Positions 10,440-23,021 of a stretch of 64,000 bases of DNA are shown in pieces; within the stretch, counting starts at the first letter, position 1, and each line of letters opens with the position of its first letter. Source of the stretch: Heliocidaris erythrogramma (lineage: Eukaryota; Echinodermata; Echinoidea; Camarodonta; Echinometridae). The notes beneath the pieces were generated by a model, which saw nothing but the letters and a program-made list of their open reading frames with translations, made no database searches and was not told the DNA's origin. Made by a program: the position numbers and the translations under genes. Where the stretch lies: positions 34,666,598 through 34,730,597 of the forward strand of contig CM046858.1 of NCBI GenBank assembly GCA_025617745.1, in the 5' to 3' direction.

Positions 10440-11728
10440 TCCGTGGGAGACAGAAAAAGCTGTAATTTCGATATTCACATATGAGGTTCAAATTCGTAGA
10501 AGAGAGTTAAAGCCGTGCCCAGTGCTGAAAGATTTCACTGAATATAACGTGCAATATATGGGGTGACAAAACAGTTAGCGACGGTTAGCAAAATGCTAGG
10601 AGAGCTCGCGTGAAACACGTCCGTTCATCGTACGATTTGTGCATTCTCATATTATACTCTCAAAAGCACTTGAATGAAATTTTACCTGATTAGAATATTT
10701 CATTGTTTCATACATGAAAACTCAAACACCTCTGTCTGGTTATGTATTCCTATAGGCTAAATTATATGTTCATATATTTATGAGCCATATGCTATACATG
10801 CATGTGTCTGAGTGTTGGACACATCTATCGAAGACTAAGTTCTGTTGCAGCAATTCAGAATGCAACAAAACAACTCTTAAATCAATTTAAGGGTTAAAGT
10901 GTACAAGTACTATTCACAGTTATTCAATTAACTAGTTCAAAGGAAAAAGAAGAAAACTCACTTATTGTAGCTTTTCAAAGTCTGGGTATATTTAGTCATT
11001 CAGATCATCAGGACATAAAAAATGATGCTTAGTTAATCCAGACCTGTTTTAGGCTATATCATGAGAGAACAATTGTCATGATTTCTATAAATACTACAAT
11101 GATTCATAAACACTTTTTCTTCACAGATGAAATATCATTCCCATTATTCTTAATATTCATTAGCACAGATTACCTGGCATTGTGGTTTACAAAATTGGGT
11201 TTTTATTTTTAAAAAGTAGTCTTCATCAAAGTATAGAGTCTTATCAGAGTACGTGTATATATATATAGAACAGGAACATGGGTGTTCAGGTTGTCTAAAA
11301 AATGGTAAGGTGAGCTTTACCTGGTATTATCAATTGAGCATCAGGAGGAACTGGAAATATATCACATAGTAATTCCAAAAAATGTAGTCAAAATCGTGAT
11401 CTTTGCAAGACAAATGATATGTAGTTCGGTACATAATACTGCACTGTTGCAGGCATCCAATCTGTTAATTTACTATAACTATTCTGGAGATTGATTGTGC
11501 ACACTTGACTGAAGTTACCAATCTTTTATTACAAAATCTTCTTGCTACATTGAGAGGTCAGTTACATATTGATGGGGAACAAGACCTTTTTCATTGGATG
11601 GCAGAATTCAAATTGTGAAAAAGCTTTCCTTTGTCACGAGTATATTATGTCTTGCCGGTAACAGATGCATGGGCCATTCTGTGAGGTTGGGTCACCATTT
11701 GTGAAATCCTATTCCTAGCGGTAAATAA
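10440..11728. other. Non-coding AT-rich sequence
   Basis: No exon, RNA gene or mobile-element end was found. The first 200 bp could be the 5' UTR of the ORF1-like LINE. The rest is AT-rich and appears unique in this window. An (AT)n run sits at 11254-11269. Confidence 0.4.
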
Positions 11729-11736
11729 CTGGAGTC

Positions 11737-12457
11737 TTCTAGAGTGGGGGCACCAGCCAAAGAGGGCACTTTTTGGCAAAAGGGGGAACCTACAAGGGCG
11801 AAGCAAGCGAGCAAAAAAATTAATACTTTTTTCTAATGCTGAATTCCTTTGGTTGAGAATTATTTATAGCGATATAATGAAAATGACAGCAGCAAATTAA
11901 TTGGGGGAATGTCAAATTATCTTTTAATTCATACATTATGGTAGTAATTATGTGTACCTGTTACTACATAAAGCCGCATCGATTCTATGAAGTTAGATAT
12001 GGCTCTTTTTGTAAGAAACAGTGGGAAATATAGTAAAAGGGGGCATTTATCGGCAGAGGAAAGGGTGCTTATCAGAGATGGAATGGGGTACTTATAAGAA
12101 GTCAATTGAAAAGGGACACTCATGAGAAGAGGAAAAGGGCACATATTAGATAGGAAAAGGGGAACTTATCAGATTTGAAAAGGGGCACTTATCAGAAGTA
12201 AAAAAATGTACTTATCATCAGAAGAAAAGGGCACTTATTAAAGAGATAAGGAGGCAATTATCAGATTTGAAAAGGGGCACTTATCACGAGGGAAAAGGGC
12301 ACTTATCAGAAGGAGAAAGCGCACTTATAGGAAAGGAAAAGGTCACTTATTAGAGAGAAAGGGGGCATTTTCCAGAGGGGTGTAAAAAGGGCACTTTGGG
12401 GTACTTGAAAAAGGTGGAGAAGGGGAACTGTGCCCCCGCCCCCCTGGCGCGCCGCCC
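11737..12457. mobile_element. Possible hAT-like insertion carrying a minisatellite, flanked by CTGGAGTC
   Basis: The 8-bp direct repeat CTGGAGTC occurs at 11729-11736 and 12458-12465. The right end is 'ggcgcgccgcccctg', a form common at hAT-like MITE ends; the left end is not a clear match, though both ends share 'gggggcac' a little way in. Inside is a GGGGCACTTATCAG minisatellite and no transposase. Confidence 0.5.
12030..12400 (+). repeat. Minisatellite, about 24-28 bp unit (AAAAGGGGCACTTATCAGA)
   Basis: At least a dozen imperfect units of the form 'gaaaaggggcacttatcaga' plus a variable spacer follow one another. Units differ by point changes and spacer length, so the array is old. It lies inside the insertion bounded by CTGGAGTC. 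Confidence 0.8.
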
Positions 12458-12465
12458 CTGGAGTC

Positions 12466-13078
12466 ATTACATTCAAGATATTTTCAGTCAGTGTTTAAGA
12501 AAAGAAAACAAAAATACAGTGACTACATGACAGATGCTCACAGCACTATCCAAAGAAAATACTGAAACAGGAAGTTAATGACACATATCTATGTAATACA
12601 AGTAAACTGTAAAATTTACGTAACTCAAAATACATAAGTCACCTGGCGTATTAACGTACGTTAACATGTACAAATCTACTATAGGTATAAAGGTTTCGGC
12701 GCGGTAGGCGAGCTTGGCGTAACTCTATGACCATTCGCCATTGGCCTACAAGGGTTAAGCGAGGGTGCGCTTGTAGTTTTACTGTCAAAACTAGCTCGGC
12801 AAAGTGTACACGTGCCGTAGGTCCGTATGGGGTATGCTCGATCCCCAAGGGTCAAGACTTAAAAAAAAAAAAAGACAAACAAACAAAAAAACTAAACCTA
12901 AACAAAACAAAACAAAACACTAAACAAAAAACCCCCCCCCCCAAAACCACCCCAACCCCCCCCCCCCCCCCCCTTGCTAACATTTGATATATTACAGTAT
13001 TATAAGGCTCGGTTATGTACCTGCGTCCTATTCCTGAATTTGTGGGGGGGGGGAGACACTGACCTATCTTCAAAATCG

Positions 13079-13110
<32 letters not shown>

Positions 13111-13120
13111 CACGGGAATC
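12466..13120. other. Non-coding sequence with C-run and AC-rich tract
   Basis: The GC-richer block at 12650-12850 has overlapping short frames on both strands but no recognisable domain. It ends in an A-rich/C-rich tract (12859-12973, including long C-runs) and a (TC)n run at 13080-13106. I see no gene. Confidence 0.4.
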
Positions 13121-16100
13121 ATGATGAAGATAAATTTCCATCTAAGTAACCTGCCTCCACTTTTAGGAGAAATCCAATCATAAAGTCGTAAAAAACTGCA
13201 AACATACACAGGAGCTGCAGGAGCTACCGCAAGTGAGGAACTCGAGAGAATTAAATCCAAACTTATATTGTTTCAAACAAGGCTATAGATTTCGTACTGC
13301 CCTCTAGTTCAAAATAACGATTGCTTTTAGAATTAACTGACTATTCGTGTACTTATACTATCTGGACTAATAATTCATTACTTATATACAAAATGTGTTT
13401 CCTTTGAGAATGTTGCTTAAAATTTTCTAAACAGTTATATTTTCTGTTATTATTGCAATCTATAGTTTAAGCCAAATATGAATGTATAATGCATCAAGTT
13501 TTGTTTCAATGATATCATAATTATGTACAATTTTGTTTATGAATGATTTGTACAATATGTTTTTGATTTGAGAGAAAATAATAAAACACATCTTCAAAAA
13601 TATATATATAAAACCATTGAAAACTGACAAGGAACTCGAGAGAAGTTAAATCTAAACTTATTGGTTTGATCAATGCTATCCATTTTTGTGAAGTTTCTTC
13701 ACTCTAGATCAAATAAGGATTGCTGTTAGAATCAACTGACTACTTGTGTACTTTTACTATCTAGACTAATAATTCATTAGTTGCAATTTTTTCCTTCTTC
13801 GAGAATGTTGCTGACGCCATTGCAGTGTTGTGTTATTGACCCCTCCCCCTTCTGTATTGGGATATCCGTACTGAAGAGTATATTGACCAACTGGTCAATA
13901 TAACCATCGAAACATGACAAGGAATAGAAATACCAATTGCGATCCTCGCAATCGATATCAGTGAGCGTATATGGGCCAGTCACACCTATATATCTGTATG
14001 AGAGCTATTATCATTGATGACATTGTCTGCAAAGGTACTGATGGGGTAATATCTTACTATTACTCTATCAATGCTAACCTTATCAAATTATCTGTTGTTT
14101 TTACAATGGAGAAGTAGTCACTTCTTATTGTTATTAATATAAAGCAGTTATTTTGTCTGCCGCCCGGTTTATTATTCCTCTAGGACGATTCAGATCAAGT
14201 AAGCTAACATTCTGTGTAAAAGAATTAGTATAGCGAGCCAGCATAGATTCTCAATAGATTGTTTGATCTCATATCCTTATCATGGTTATTCATTGTGCAT
14301 TGCTAATTAATGATACTTCAAACTTATAGAAATATATAGCCTAGTATTGCCGCTTCTATCTCTTTAATTCTGTATCCTTTGTACATCACACTGTTCATTG
14401 TCTATTTGTCTACTGAATATTGTCACATATTATACAGAAGATACGAAACAAGGTTTTTTATATGAATGACTACCCCTTTAATATCAAAATTATCGCCTCG
14501 TGAAAACACGATAGCGTTTACCTAAATTTGCCGCGAAGATTTATCTCCAAACTCGTCAAAAAGGAGTTAGACTAAACGCTCTTTTGGCTTTCAACGGACG
14601 ATTGATGCTAGGAAAGCTTCACCAAATGTCAGTTATGTCTTTTTCACGTTTAAGCGAATATGACATGTAATATTATTTTTCTCAACTATTCAGCAGTCAT
14701 CCTGTGCTGTAGTCAAGATAAAGTGGTGACAGTTTTTTTTTTACATTCCAATACTGTCCACTTTAAACTAATCCCATGGAAATTAGTGCGATTTCCATCG
14801 TACATCGTATGCTCCATAAGAAAAGTTTCAATTGGCCGCAAAAAATTATCACTATACTCGTCGAAAAGGAGTTTTAAAACTTGCATCTGTAGCAGCATGC
14901 GGATACATGATTGTATAAAACAGGGGCCTACAGGCTTTCTCGGGAGGGGGGGGGGGCAGTTAAAAGCAGACAATACGTATAATAAATTTCAGTAATATCT
15001 TCCTGACTGTTTTTGCCCATAATATCTCGGTGGAGTTGAGGGTGAGCAATATTCATGTTCCCCCATCATTGTGTAAACCTTTTCCTCCAGAAAATATAAT
15101 TTCAGCAGTGGTAACGACTCTCTTCATCAGATTGACTGAGGGGGGGGGGGGGGGGGGGGATGGGATGAAGAAGACAATATGGGCATAATCCCCCCCCCCC
15201 TTGTTTTTTTCCTTTGGGGTGGGGCGGATCTCCCAGATATCCTGTTCTCCGTTTTCCCCATGCCCATTTCTTGGTCAGTTCATTTTCTTTTCCATGAAAA
15301 GACCTTCTTTTGTTCGAAATAGACGACTTGTAGTGACAGTGCAATGGAGGGGACGGGGGGGGGGATATTGTCTCAGGGCCTCTCATTCAGAGCACATTTC
15401 CATGCGCAGGGGAAAATAGATTTCTTTCTTTTACACCAATGGTCTTGGATTCGTATTGTGCTAGCTGGAGAGAGAAGAAGAAAACAATTATTGCCTGTCT
15501 TCGTCTTTGTTTTTCTAAATCTGTCTATGGATGGTCGGAAGACGAGACCGAATACAGGGGATTTTCCCTTCCTATCTTTACTTTTACTTTCCTTTAATTT
15601 CCAGCTAGCCAAAACAATATCCACGCTGATCATTAGCAAGAAAAAGACATGATATTTAAGAATAGAGAATTTTGGGAGTGTCCTGGTCTTCGGTCATCGT
15701 ATTCCAAACACACAGGGGAAATGCGAGTTTTGACATTCTGGGAAATTAACCCTCTTGGTCAAATTTGATGGAGCGTATTCTTGAATGCTCGTTTATAGTT
15801 ACGACCTTCCAGTTTTGTTTAATATCATAGATTAAAATGTTTTTATTGTAATAACATAGCGCCCTCGAGAATTCCTCTGTTTCATGCATCACTTCAAAAG
15901 TTTTCTTTCAGCTATCTCGTTTATTTTCCTACATCTGTACATTGCATTCTATGGTACACAATTATTTGTTGTCAATGACCCTTTTGAATTCATTTCCATT
16001 CATCAGGCCAAGCCGTTCACCCATTATTCAATATTTCTTTACAGCCCATTCACTGGTCCAACAGTCTATTGGTACAAACCATGGGTCTATACACGAGCGT

Positions 16101-16287
16101 CATTGCATTAGGTTTGAGGCAATCGCTATAGGACTTAGCTAGTTTTGTAGATATGACCCATTTGTTCCTGCAGCCCATCGATGGGCCGCGGAACGGGGGG
16201 GGGGGGGGACTGGGAGCTGCAGCCCCCACTTTTAATATCAAAATTATCGCCCGATGACAGCACGCTACCTGTATCACTTAAACTTAA
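13120..16287 (+). repeat. NLR-intron repeat unit, copy 2 (first part)
   Basis: The order matches copy 7 near 47.7-48.7 kb: 'agaaatccaatcataa', 'aggagctgcag', the 'actaataattcatta' block, a relic LRR-exon end (14005-14034), then 'aatggagaagtag' and 'attattcctctaggacgatt'. The 13240-13425 segment is an extra local copy of 13630-13780. From about 14920 a further unit begins with G-runs (14944, 15139, 15354). It is interrupted at 16288 by a TTAA-flanked element. Confidence 0.7.
14005..14034 (+). pseudogene. Relic 3' end of an LRR exon
   Basis: 'cattgatgacattgtctgcaaag' followed by 'gtactgat' matches the last codons and donor site of the intact LRR exons (…catcgatggcatcgtctgc(t/a)aag|gtactgat). 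The upstream part of the exon is absent. The same relic form recurs at 48152-48183, so the loss predates duplication of this unit. Confidence 0.6.
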
Positions 16288-17188
16288 AGGAGAATTAAGT
16301 CCTGATTACAAATTTACTTATATTGGAAGGTGTAATATATTCCTACTTATTGGCCTAAATCATTTTCTAATAAGATATCAGAAAAGGGTATAAATAAAAA
16401 TATTCCAACACCCGGTATCGTCTCCTACTCATTTACATGGGGGCTGCCATTTTCTTGCTGATTTGGAGTTGTACATGAACCATTGAGAAATGTTCCAGTC
16501 AGGAAGATATTTTGAATCCAAATCCTAAATTTATTTTCTTCATTACCTAAAATCCCATATGTGACGGAAAATATAAAGTGGGTGTTTACATGTATTATAA
16601 AAATTAAATCTTTATAATTATACTTTTAAATTGTCTGGTTTTGCTTAACAAAAATCTATTTTCTTGGGTTTGCCAAACAGAGCAGAACATAATATAAGCA
16701 GCATGCATTCTGACTTTTCAAGTCCATTATCCGAAAGCAGGTGAATGCATAGTTTGCCGCTATAGATGCTCAGGGAAGAAGCATCCATAAAATTTGAATT
16801 AATTTGCTCCGTCCCATACGTCCAGTATCGAGAAAATAGATTTCTATTAAGCGAATATCGATTTTCAACAGAAATATATAAGGAAATCTTCAGTTTAAAA
16901 ATAAATTGACATATCTATTCTATATTTTTAATCTCAAATGGGTTTTTAATTTTGAAAAGGGCAATTGAGCATTTGGATTAAGAAAATCTTCTTGTACACA
17001 TAAACAAAATGGCAGCCCCCATGTGCTGCTAGCAGACGATACATATTGCTAGCAGATGGTAAATTTTGCTCAGAAAAATTTGATTCGTATCGATCTCGTA
17101 TATTTTGACGCGAAGCCATATAGTCTAACAAGTAGGAATAAATAACACCTTTGAACACTATCGTCTTTATTTTTGAGCGTTATTCTCC
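16288..17188. mobile_element. TTAA-flanked non-autonomous DNA transposon, 901 bp, long imperfect TIRs
   Basis: TTAA lies at 16284-16287 and 17189-17192. The ends read TTAA-AGGAGAATTAAG and, on the complement, TTAA-GGAGAATAACGC, with similarity continuing about 200 bp inward, including 'acatgggggctgccatttt' at both sides (16437 and, inverted, near 17025). Sister copies of the host unit at 21455 and 42729 read straight through this point ('agacttaa-gcccc'), which confirms the insertion. TTAA targets are used by piggyBac and Kolobok elements. There is no transposase. Confidence 0.8.
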
Positions 17189-17192
17189 TTAA

Positions 17193-18010
17193 CGCACTTG
17201 TGGCTCCCAAGTTACGTCTTATGTTATGGAAACTTCACGAAATCTCCGGATCATCTGTATGTCGTTTTCCCTTTTTAATGGCATTATGCTTCATCAGAAT
17301 ATTTCCTATAGGCTACTATTCTGATGTTACCCAAGCCAAACTACATGTAGTTACTAACCTAATACTTAGTGAAAATAAATGTATTTCACCACAGTACATT
17401 TGAATATTGTCCGCTGACACCTTATCAACAGTCAGCCTAGAAGTAATCAAATATATAGATAAGTGCAATAGTTATTTAATTATTTATTTATTGAAACATA
17501 TTTATTCAGAATAAAATATGACCAGCAAAAGCTGTTTTGCATCATTTTCCTAAGGGACATTATACATTAAAAACATTTTAAATAGAACAGACTATAAAAA
17601 ATATGCACATTATAAGGTAATGCATCAACATATTTTACTGTAACGTCAGTGAGGCAGGGAGGTATAGGATGAACAAGGAAATCTCGTCATACTTCCCTCC
17701 CCTTTCTTTTCATTCCCTCTCTATCTTTCTCAACATGGGGCTGGGCGACCATGGATCTCCTCCCCGGTCTGATGCTAGCCAAAACAACATGCACGCTGAC
17801 CATTAGTGGAAAACAAATGACCTAATTTTAAGAAATTTTGATTTTTTGAGTGTCCCGGTCTTCGGTCTTCGTTTTTCAAACAACCTGATAATGGCGGTAA
17901 AATACGGTCATATCTTTCTAGTACTGTCGCAAAGTTAACCTAATTCAGTTAATTATTTCTTCTTCTTTTTTGTTACAATGGAGGAATAGTCACTTCCAAT
18001 CATAAAAAAG
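17193..18010 (+). repeat. NLR-intron repeat unit, copy 2 (continuation)
   Basis: After the TTAA element, unit sequence resumes ('acgcacttgtggctcccaag', 'aatgtatttcaccacag', 'atgaccagcaaaagctg', 'ctttctcaacatggggc'). It ends near 18000 with the 'acaatggaggaatagtcac' block. No exon was found. Confidence 0.7.
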
Positions 18011-18289
18011 TTAATTTGACAACCAAGTTTATTAAACCGCTTGGGTTGGACAAGGCAGGAAAAGAAATATTATTTGTAGAACTATAAAAACTTGGCGAAT
18101 TTTGTCATGAAAATAAAGCTACCGATGCATGAATGCTAAATAGATTGTTGATCGTATCGCAGCTGTCTCACACCTCGTAATACGTATAGGGTTATGGAAG
18201 CCTTGATATCAACGTAATATATATATTTTTTTCCTTATTTTTATTTATTTATTTATTTATTTATTTTTATTTATTTCATTTTTTTTTTT

Positions 18290-20326
18290 TTGGGGGGGGG
18301 TTACAACGGAGGAGCAGTCACTAGTTATGGTTATAAATAAGTTAATTTGACTGCCCATTTTATTACGCCGGCTAGGACGATGCAGGTAAACAAAGTTAAA
18401 GGGATCGACAAGTCGCAATCTACGGGGGCTTTTACAGTTGGCTGCTCCTTTCTCTGGATCAAAGGTCAAAGCGACTTCAATTTATCGTGCGCAGCGAATA
18501 AAAGTTCGCACAGTGACCCAAATTTGAGTAAACAAGATCGCCCGTTCTTTATTTCAGTATTTGAATCTCATTGGTCGGTTGCGTATGGAGGGATTCGAGT
18601 TAACGATCGCGCGAGGAATCCTGCAATAACATTCATTCGGTAGCGCACGATTGGACCTGATTGTATCCGAATTTGCCCGAGTCAGGCCAACTGGTCAGGC
18701 CCATGGATTACGACTTGCCACTCCCTTTAACTTCTTTATGTCAACGAATATGTTTAGAGTGATGAAAGCTTAACTGTTTCCGTGCTTATTAATCAAATAG
18801 AATTAATTTCAAAATGTTTTAACTAGCTCACATTTTTAAATAAGGCTATCAGTTAAAGTTTGCTGGTTTTCATGTTCATGTAGCTTAATAAGGTCTCAGT
18901 CTCGAAGAGTGGTCTCGGTCTCGGAAAAAAAAGTCTCGGTATCTCGAGATCTCGGTCTCGGTCTCGGTCCTTAAGGTCTCGACAACAACACTGGTGTCCA
19001 TAAATTCTCCTGTTATCCTGCAATTTCTGGATAATGAAATTCAGATGTTACTAGTATTTGAGTTTCTCCAATGCATATCATATGTGTCGTCAATAACCCG
19101 TTTGTAATTATCTTTTAGGCTCTTGAACATGGATTTCAAGCTCCATATATAAGTAATTATTATAATAAAAGTAGCATGCGGATCCAATATTGTATAAAAG
19201 TGGGGACTCCACAGTATATCTTGGTTAAGGCAGGAATAGGGCAGTTTTCCGCGTCATTCTGTAACCTCTTTTTCCCGGGAATAAGAATTCAGCAATCGCA
19301 TCGACTCTCTTGCACAGATCATGGAACCTGCCGATGAAGGGGGGGGGGGGGTGGGGGGGGGATATAGAATGAAAAAGGATTTTTCTTTTCTTTTCTTCCA
19401 TGATCGTGCGTTCTGGTTGTGCTAACAGGTCTTCGTTTTTCTAAATCCGTGCGGGCATTGTTGTAAATCGAGGACGAAGACGGGGAATTTTCTCTCCTCT
19501 TCTCTCTAGCTAACCAAAACGACATTCACGCCGACCATTAGTGGAAAACAAAAGACAACATTTTAAGAAATGGGGATTTTTTTTTTTTTTAGTGTCCCGA
19601 TGTTCGGTCTTAGTTTTTCAAACGCCTCGGTAAAATACGGTCACATCTTTCTAGAACTCTAACGATGTTTACCTAATTTAAGTTTGCTATTTTTTTGTTA
19701 CAATGGAAGAGTAGTCACTTCTAATCATAAAGCAGTTAATAACCGCCCTCTTTATTACACTGCTTGGTCTTCTCTCTAGCTAACCAAAACGACATTCACG
19801 CCGACCATTAGTGGAAAACAAAAGACAACATTTTAAGAAATGGGGATTTTTTTTTTTTAGTGTCCCGATGTTCGGTCTTCGTATTTCAAACACCTCGGTA
19901 AAATACGGTCACATCTTTCTAGAACTCTAACGATGTTTACCTAATTCAAGTTTGCTATTTTTTTGTTACAATGGAAGAGTAGTCACTTCTAATCATAAAG
20001 CAGTTAATAACCGCCCTGTTTATTACACCGCTTGGTCAAGGCAGGTAAAGAAAGTTCACCTTTTAATATGAAATTATATTTATAGAACTATAAAAACATT
20101 CTCCAAAGTGTAATGTTTTTTTTAATATGGACTGTATAGTTACAGCCTATTCATTGGTCCTCCAGTCCACTGGTGCAATCCATGTGTCTTACAACGATAA
20201 CGTCATTGTCTTTGTTTTCATAGCAATTGCTAGCATTTTGCTAGTTTTGTAGTTAAGGCCCATTGTTCTTGCAGTTCCTTGCTCTTACAGCGAATTGGTC
20301 CTACAATCCTAACTCCAACCCATCTA
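18290..20326 (+). repeat. NLR-intron repeat unit, copy 3 (first part) with internal tandem duplication
   Basis: It starts with G-run and 'acaacggaggagcagtcac', includes the GGTCTC-rich block (18895-18980) and the G-run at 19339. A 270-bp segment then occurs twice in tandem. It continues through 'cagttccttgctcttacagcg' to the TA insertion point at 20325. An unusual 300-bp patch at 18370-18660 is GC-richer and not seen in the other copies. Confidence 0.7.
19501..20040 (+). repeat. Tandem duplication of a 270-bp segment
   Basis: The segment starting 'tctctctagctaaccaaaac' at 19501 recurs at 19771. The two copies are almost identical: they differ mainly in T-run length and a few substitutions (for example cttagtttttc versus cttcgtatttc). 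The close match argues for a recent event, younger than the divergence of the main units. Confidence 0.88.
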
Positions 20327-21372
20327 CAGTGCGTGCCATAAACAAAAAGATTGAAGACCGTTGAAATAACGTCCCCAAATATATATTTCAGAATATTTTC
20401 CCCCCAAATCCATTCTTGTAGATAGCTTAGGGTCTCTCCTATACAACAACACAACAAAAATGGACTATAGTTATTACGCTTGAGTGATCAAAAAGCAATT
20501 TTGCGAAAGAGTACAAAATTCAGACTTTACAAGAATTGGTATTTGTTCTTGCTGGTATCAACAAAGTTGAGAACCATTCGATATTGACAGTTGAAAAAGT
20601 CTCCCCAATTAAATATTCCAAAACATTTTCTGGAAATATTCATACATGTGGATAGCTTAAGGTCTCTTCTATCAAATTGCACCAGCATATCTCACAATAT
20701 TTTACGCTTGATTAAGCCAAAGCAACTTTTGTGAAAGGTTGCAAAATCCATACTTAAAATTTTTTGTTAATGTTCTGTCTGGTATCAGCAAAGTTGAGAG
20801 TCATGAAAACACTTAGAAAGTTTATATTCTGATAATTGAAATACAATTTTATATTCTGATAATTAAAAGACAATCATTGAAAGAACAGATTTTGTCCTGA
20901 TATATCCCATCAAAACTTTATCGTTGAGTGAGCAAGCCAGGTGAAAATGAAAGACTCACTGAGAGCAACATTTTGAAGCACTCAACAACGTAGTGAATTG
21001 CTTACTCAAACATAAGATGTTGATGGGATGTGTAAGGATATACAGATAACAAAGCCTGATATTTCATAAATTGTCTTTTAATGATCAGCATATGGATATT
21101 TCTAAGCCTTTTCATGGCTCTCAGCTTGGCTGATACCAGCTGGAGCCAATATCAATTCCTGTCAAGTTCGATATTTTGGTGTCATTTGATAGAAAAGATA
21201 TTAAACTATCTTAAACATATGCCGAAAGATTTGTTTACAAATTAAAAATTCCTCCCCACTCAAGCTTCTTCGTTTATCTTAAACATGTATGCAAATTTCC
21301 TTTAAATATTTTGAAATATTTATTTGGGGAGACTTTTTCCAACAAAAGTTAACTTTTTCCTGGGAAGCACTG
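20327..21372. mobile_element. TA-flanked non-autonomous DNA element, 1046 bp, internal repeats
   Basis: The ends are TA-CAGTGCGTGCC (20325) and GGGAAGCACTG-TA (to 21374), an imperfect inverted repeat. Sister units read 'catctagaacagagac', matching the flanks joined at TA, so the target duplication is TA, as for Tc1/mariner elements. Inside, two direct repeats of about 225 bp (from 20340 and 20565; 'acgcttga.t.a' and 'ggtatca(a/g)caaagttgag') are followed by a palindromic centre near 20905-21050. No transposase frame exists. Confidence 0.75.
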
Positions 21373-22335
21373 TAGAATTGAGATTCATAATACAGTTATT
21401 CATGAGTGGTAGAACCACTATTATCGCCCGAGGAGCTGCATGAAACCTGTGTCACTTAGACATAACGTCCTTGCAGCTCCCAGCAGACGTCTTATGTTTT
21501 GAAAGCTTTGCGAATTTCTCCTGTATGTCTTGTTCATGTTTTACCGACATTATGCTGCATCATAATATTTCCTATATTGCTCTGATGTCATCCTCTGCTG
21601 TTAACCAAGCCAAAGAAGTGACTAACCCAAAACTTAGTGAAACTTGATTTATTTCGTCGCAGTACATTTATGTATTGTCCTCTAAAACGCCTCAACAATC
21701 CTATATAGAAGCAATCAAATATGGAAATAAATTTATATTTATTTACTTATTAATTATTAAAACATATTTATTGAGGATGAAACATGACCAGCAAAAGCTA
21801 TTTTACCTCATGGCACTGGTTAAGGGACATTATAGGGCATTAAAAACTTTTTTGAAAACAACAGAAAATACAAAATATCATATAGCACATTACAATAATG
21901 CATCATATTTACTGTAGCGTATTAACATGAAAACAGAACTATGATATGATAAAGAAAAGTAGAAAAGTAAGAGGATGAGGATGAGACAAAAGTGACAAGG
22001 TTGGAAGAAAGAGAGAGAGAGAGATAGAGAGAAGAAAGAACTAATAATAAACACAAATAGGACAATATGCGAATTAGCGTGCGCCCTATTAAAATTTGAT
22101 TATTGCTTTGTTTAGCTGCTAAAGTGTATTTGCCCTACAATTATACATGTGTCTTGAGGCCCGCGAAACATGGATGACACATGGATGATAAATGTTTATC
22201 TGTAAGTAATTTCATATAAAGCAGCATGCGGATCCAAGATTATATAAAAGTGGGGGTTTCACAGGCTTGAGTGTATCTTGGTGGAGGCAGGGGTAGGACG
22301 GTTTCCCACGTCATTGTGTAAGGACTTTTTCCCGG
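21373..22335 (+). repeat. NLR-intron repeat unit, copy 3 (continuation)
   Basis: Unit sequence resumes after the TA element with 'gaattgagattcataatacag' and continues through the 'atgaccagcaaaagct' block (21785), the GA-repeat (22008-22030) and 'cttttt.cccgggaata' at 22325. It is cut off by unrelated AT-rich DNA at about 22335. Confidence 0.7.
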
Positions 22336-22840
22336 GAATAAATCAATTCCAATCAATTTATTGAACTAAAATTCCATATTTGTTTTATTATCATCAAGAC
22401 AAAGGAAGATTCAGTATAGGTTACAGATGATCAAATCAGAATATTAATCCTTGAAAAATAACAAAGCAACCCAACCCACCCCAAACAACAACAAACAAAC
22501 AAACCAATAAAAACAACCCTGAGCAACAACACAAGAAGAGGCAAGTACAATGTTATAATAAGGAAGATACGATATATATGTAGGCCTGTACCAAACTCTT
22601 CCTATAATTTACCAATTTGGATCATGTATTATTTCTTTTTCTGTCACTGTATATATTACTGATAGAGTTGACACAAATCTCGCTTATGTATAAGTCGCTA
22701 CTCTGCATTATATATTTAATCATGTTTAGTTCGTTCATATCTTTAAATGAAGATACTATGGTAATATGTTATGAAATAATTTTTCTCTTTGTTCTTTGTA
22801 TGATGGACATCGCATAATAGAATGAAATTCAGTTTTTTAG
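22336..22840. other. AT-rich non-coding insertion into a repeat unit
   Basis: This sequence is absent from the other unit copies. It starts with 'caattccaatcaatttattg', which resembles a LINE 3' UTR on the complement, but I see no coding sequence to support that. No gene seen. Confidence 0.35.
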
Positions 22841-22847
22841 TCCGACT

Positions 22848-23021
22848 TACACTGTAAAAAATACAGATTAGTTCTGTATTTACTCATAACAGCTAATCTG
22901 ATGTTATTTGTACATCAATGTCATAGGAAAAAGTTAACTAATCTGTATTTTTACATCAGAAGTTATGGCGACTCTGCTGACACCAGATTTGCTGTAAAAT
23001 TACAGTTTTTTTTACAGTGTA
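22848..23021. mobile_element. hAT-like MITE, 174 bp, 8-bp TSD
   Basis: The terminal inverted repeats are TACACTGTAAAAAA (22848) and TTTTTTACAGTGTA (ending 23021). The flanks are GTCCGACT (22840-22847) and GTCCGATT (23022-23029), an 8-bp duplication with one difference, as made by hAT transposases. A second inner inverted pair ('agattag' and 'ctaatct') gives it extra secondary structure. Confidence 0.75.

Noticed and set aside
12651-12987. Possible small gene on either strand
   Set aside because: No motif, the frames run into A- and C-runs, and no splice signals fit.
18347-18643. 98-residue plus-strand frame in a GC-richer patch
   Set aside because: I considered an exon, but there is no convincing acceptor/donor pair and no recognisable motif; left as unit sequence with a unique patch.
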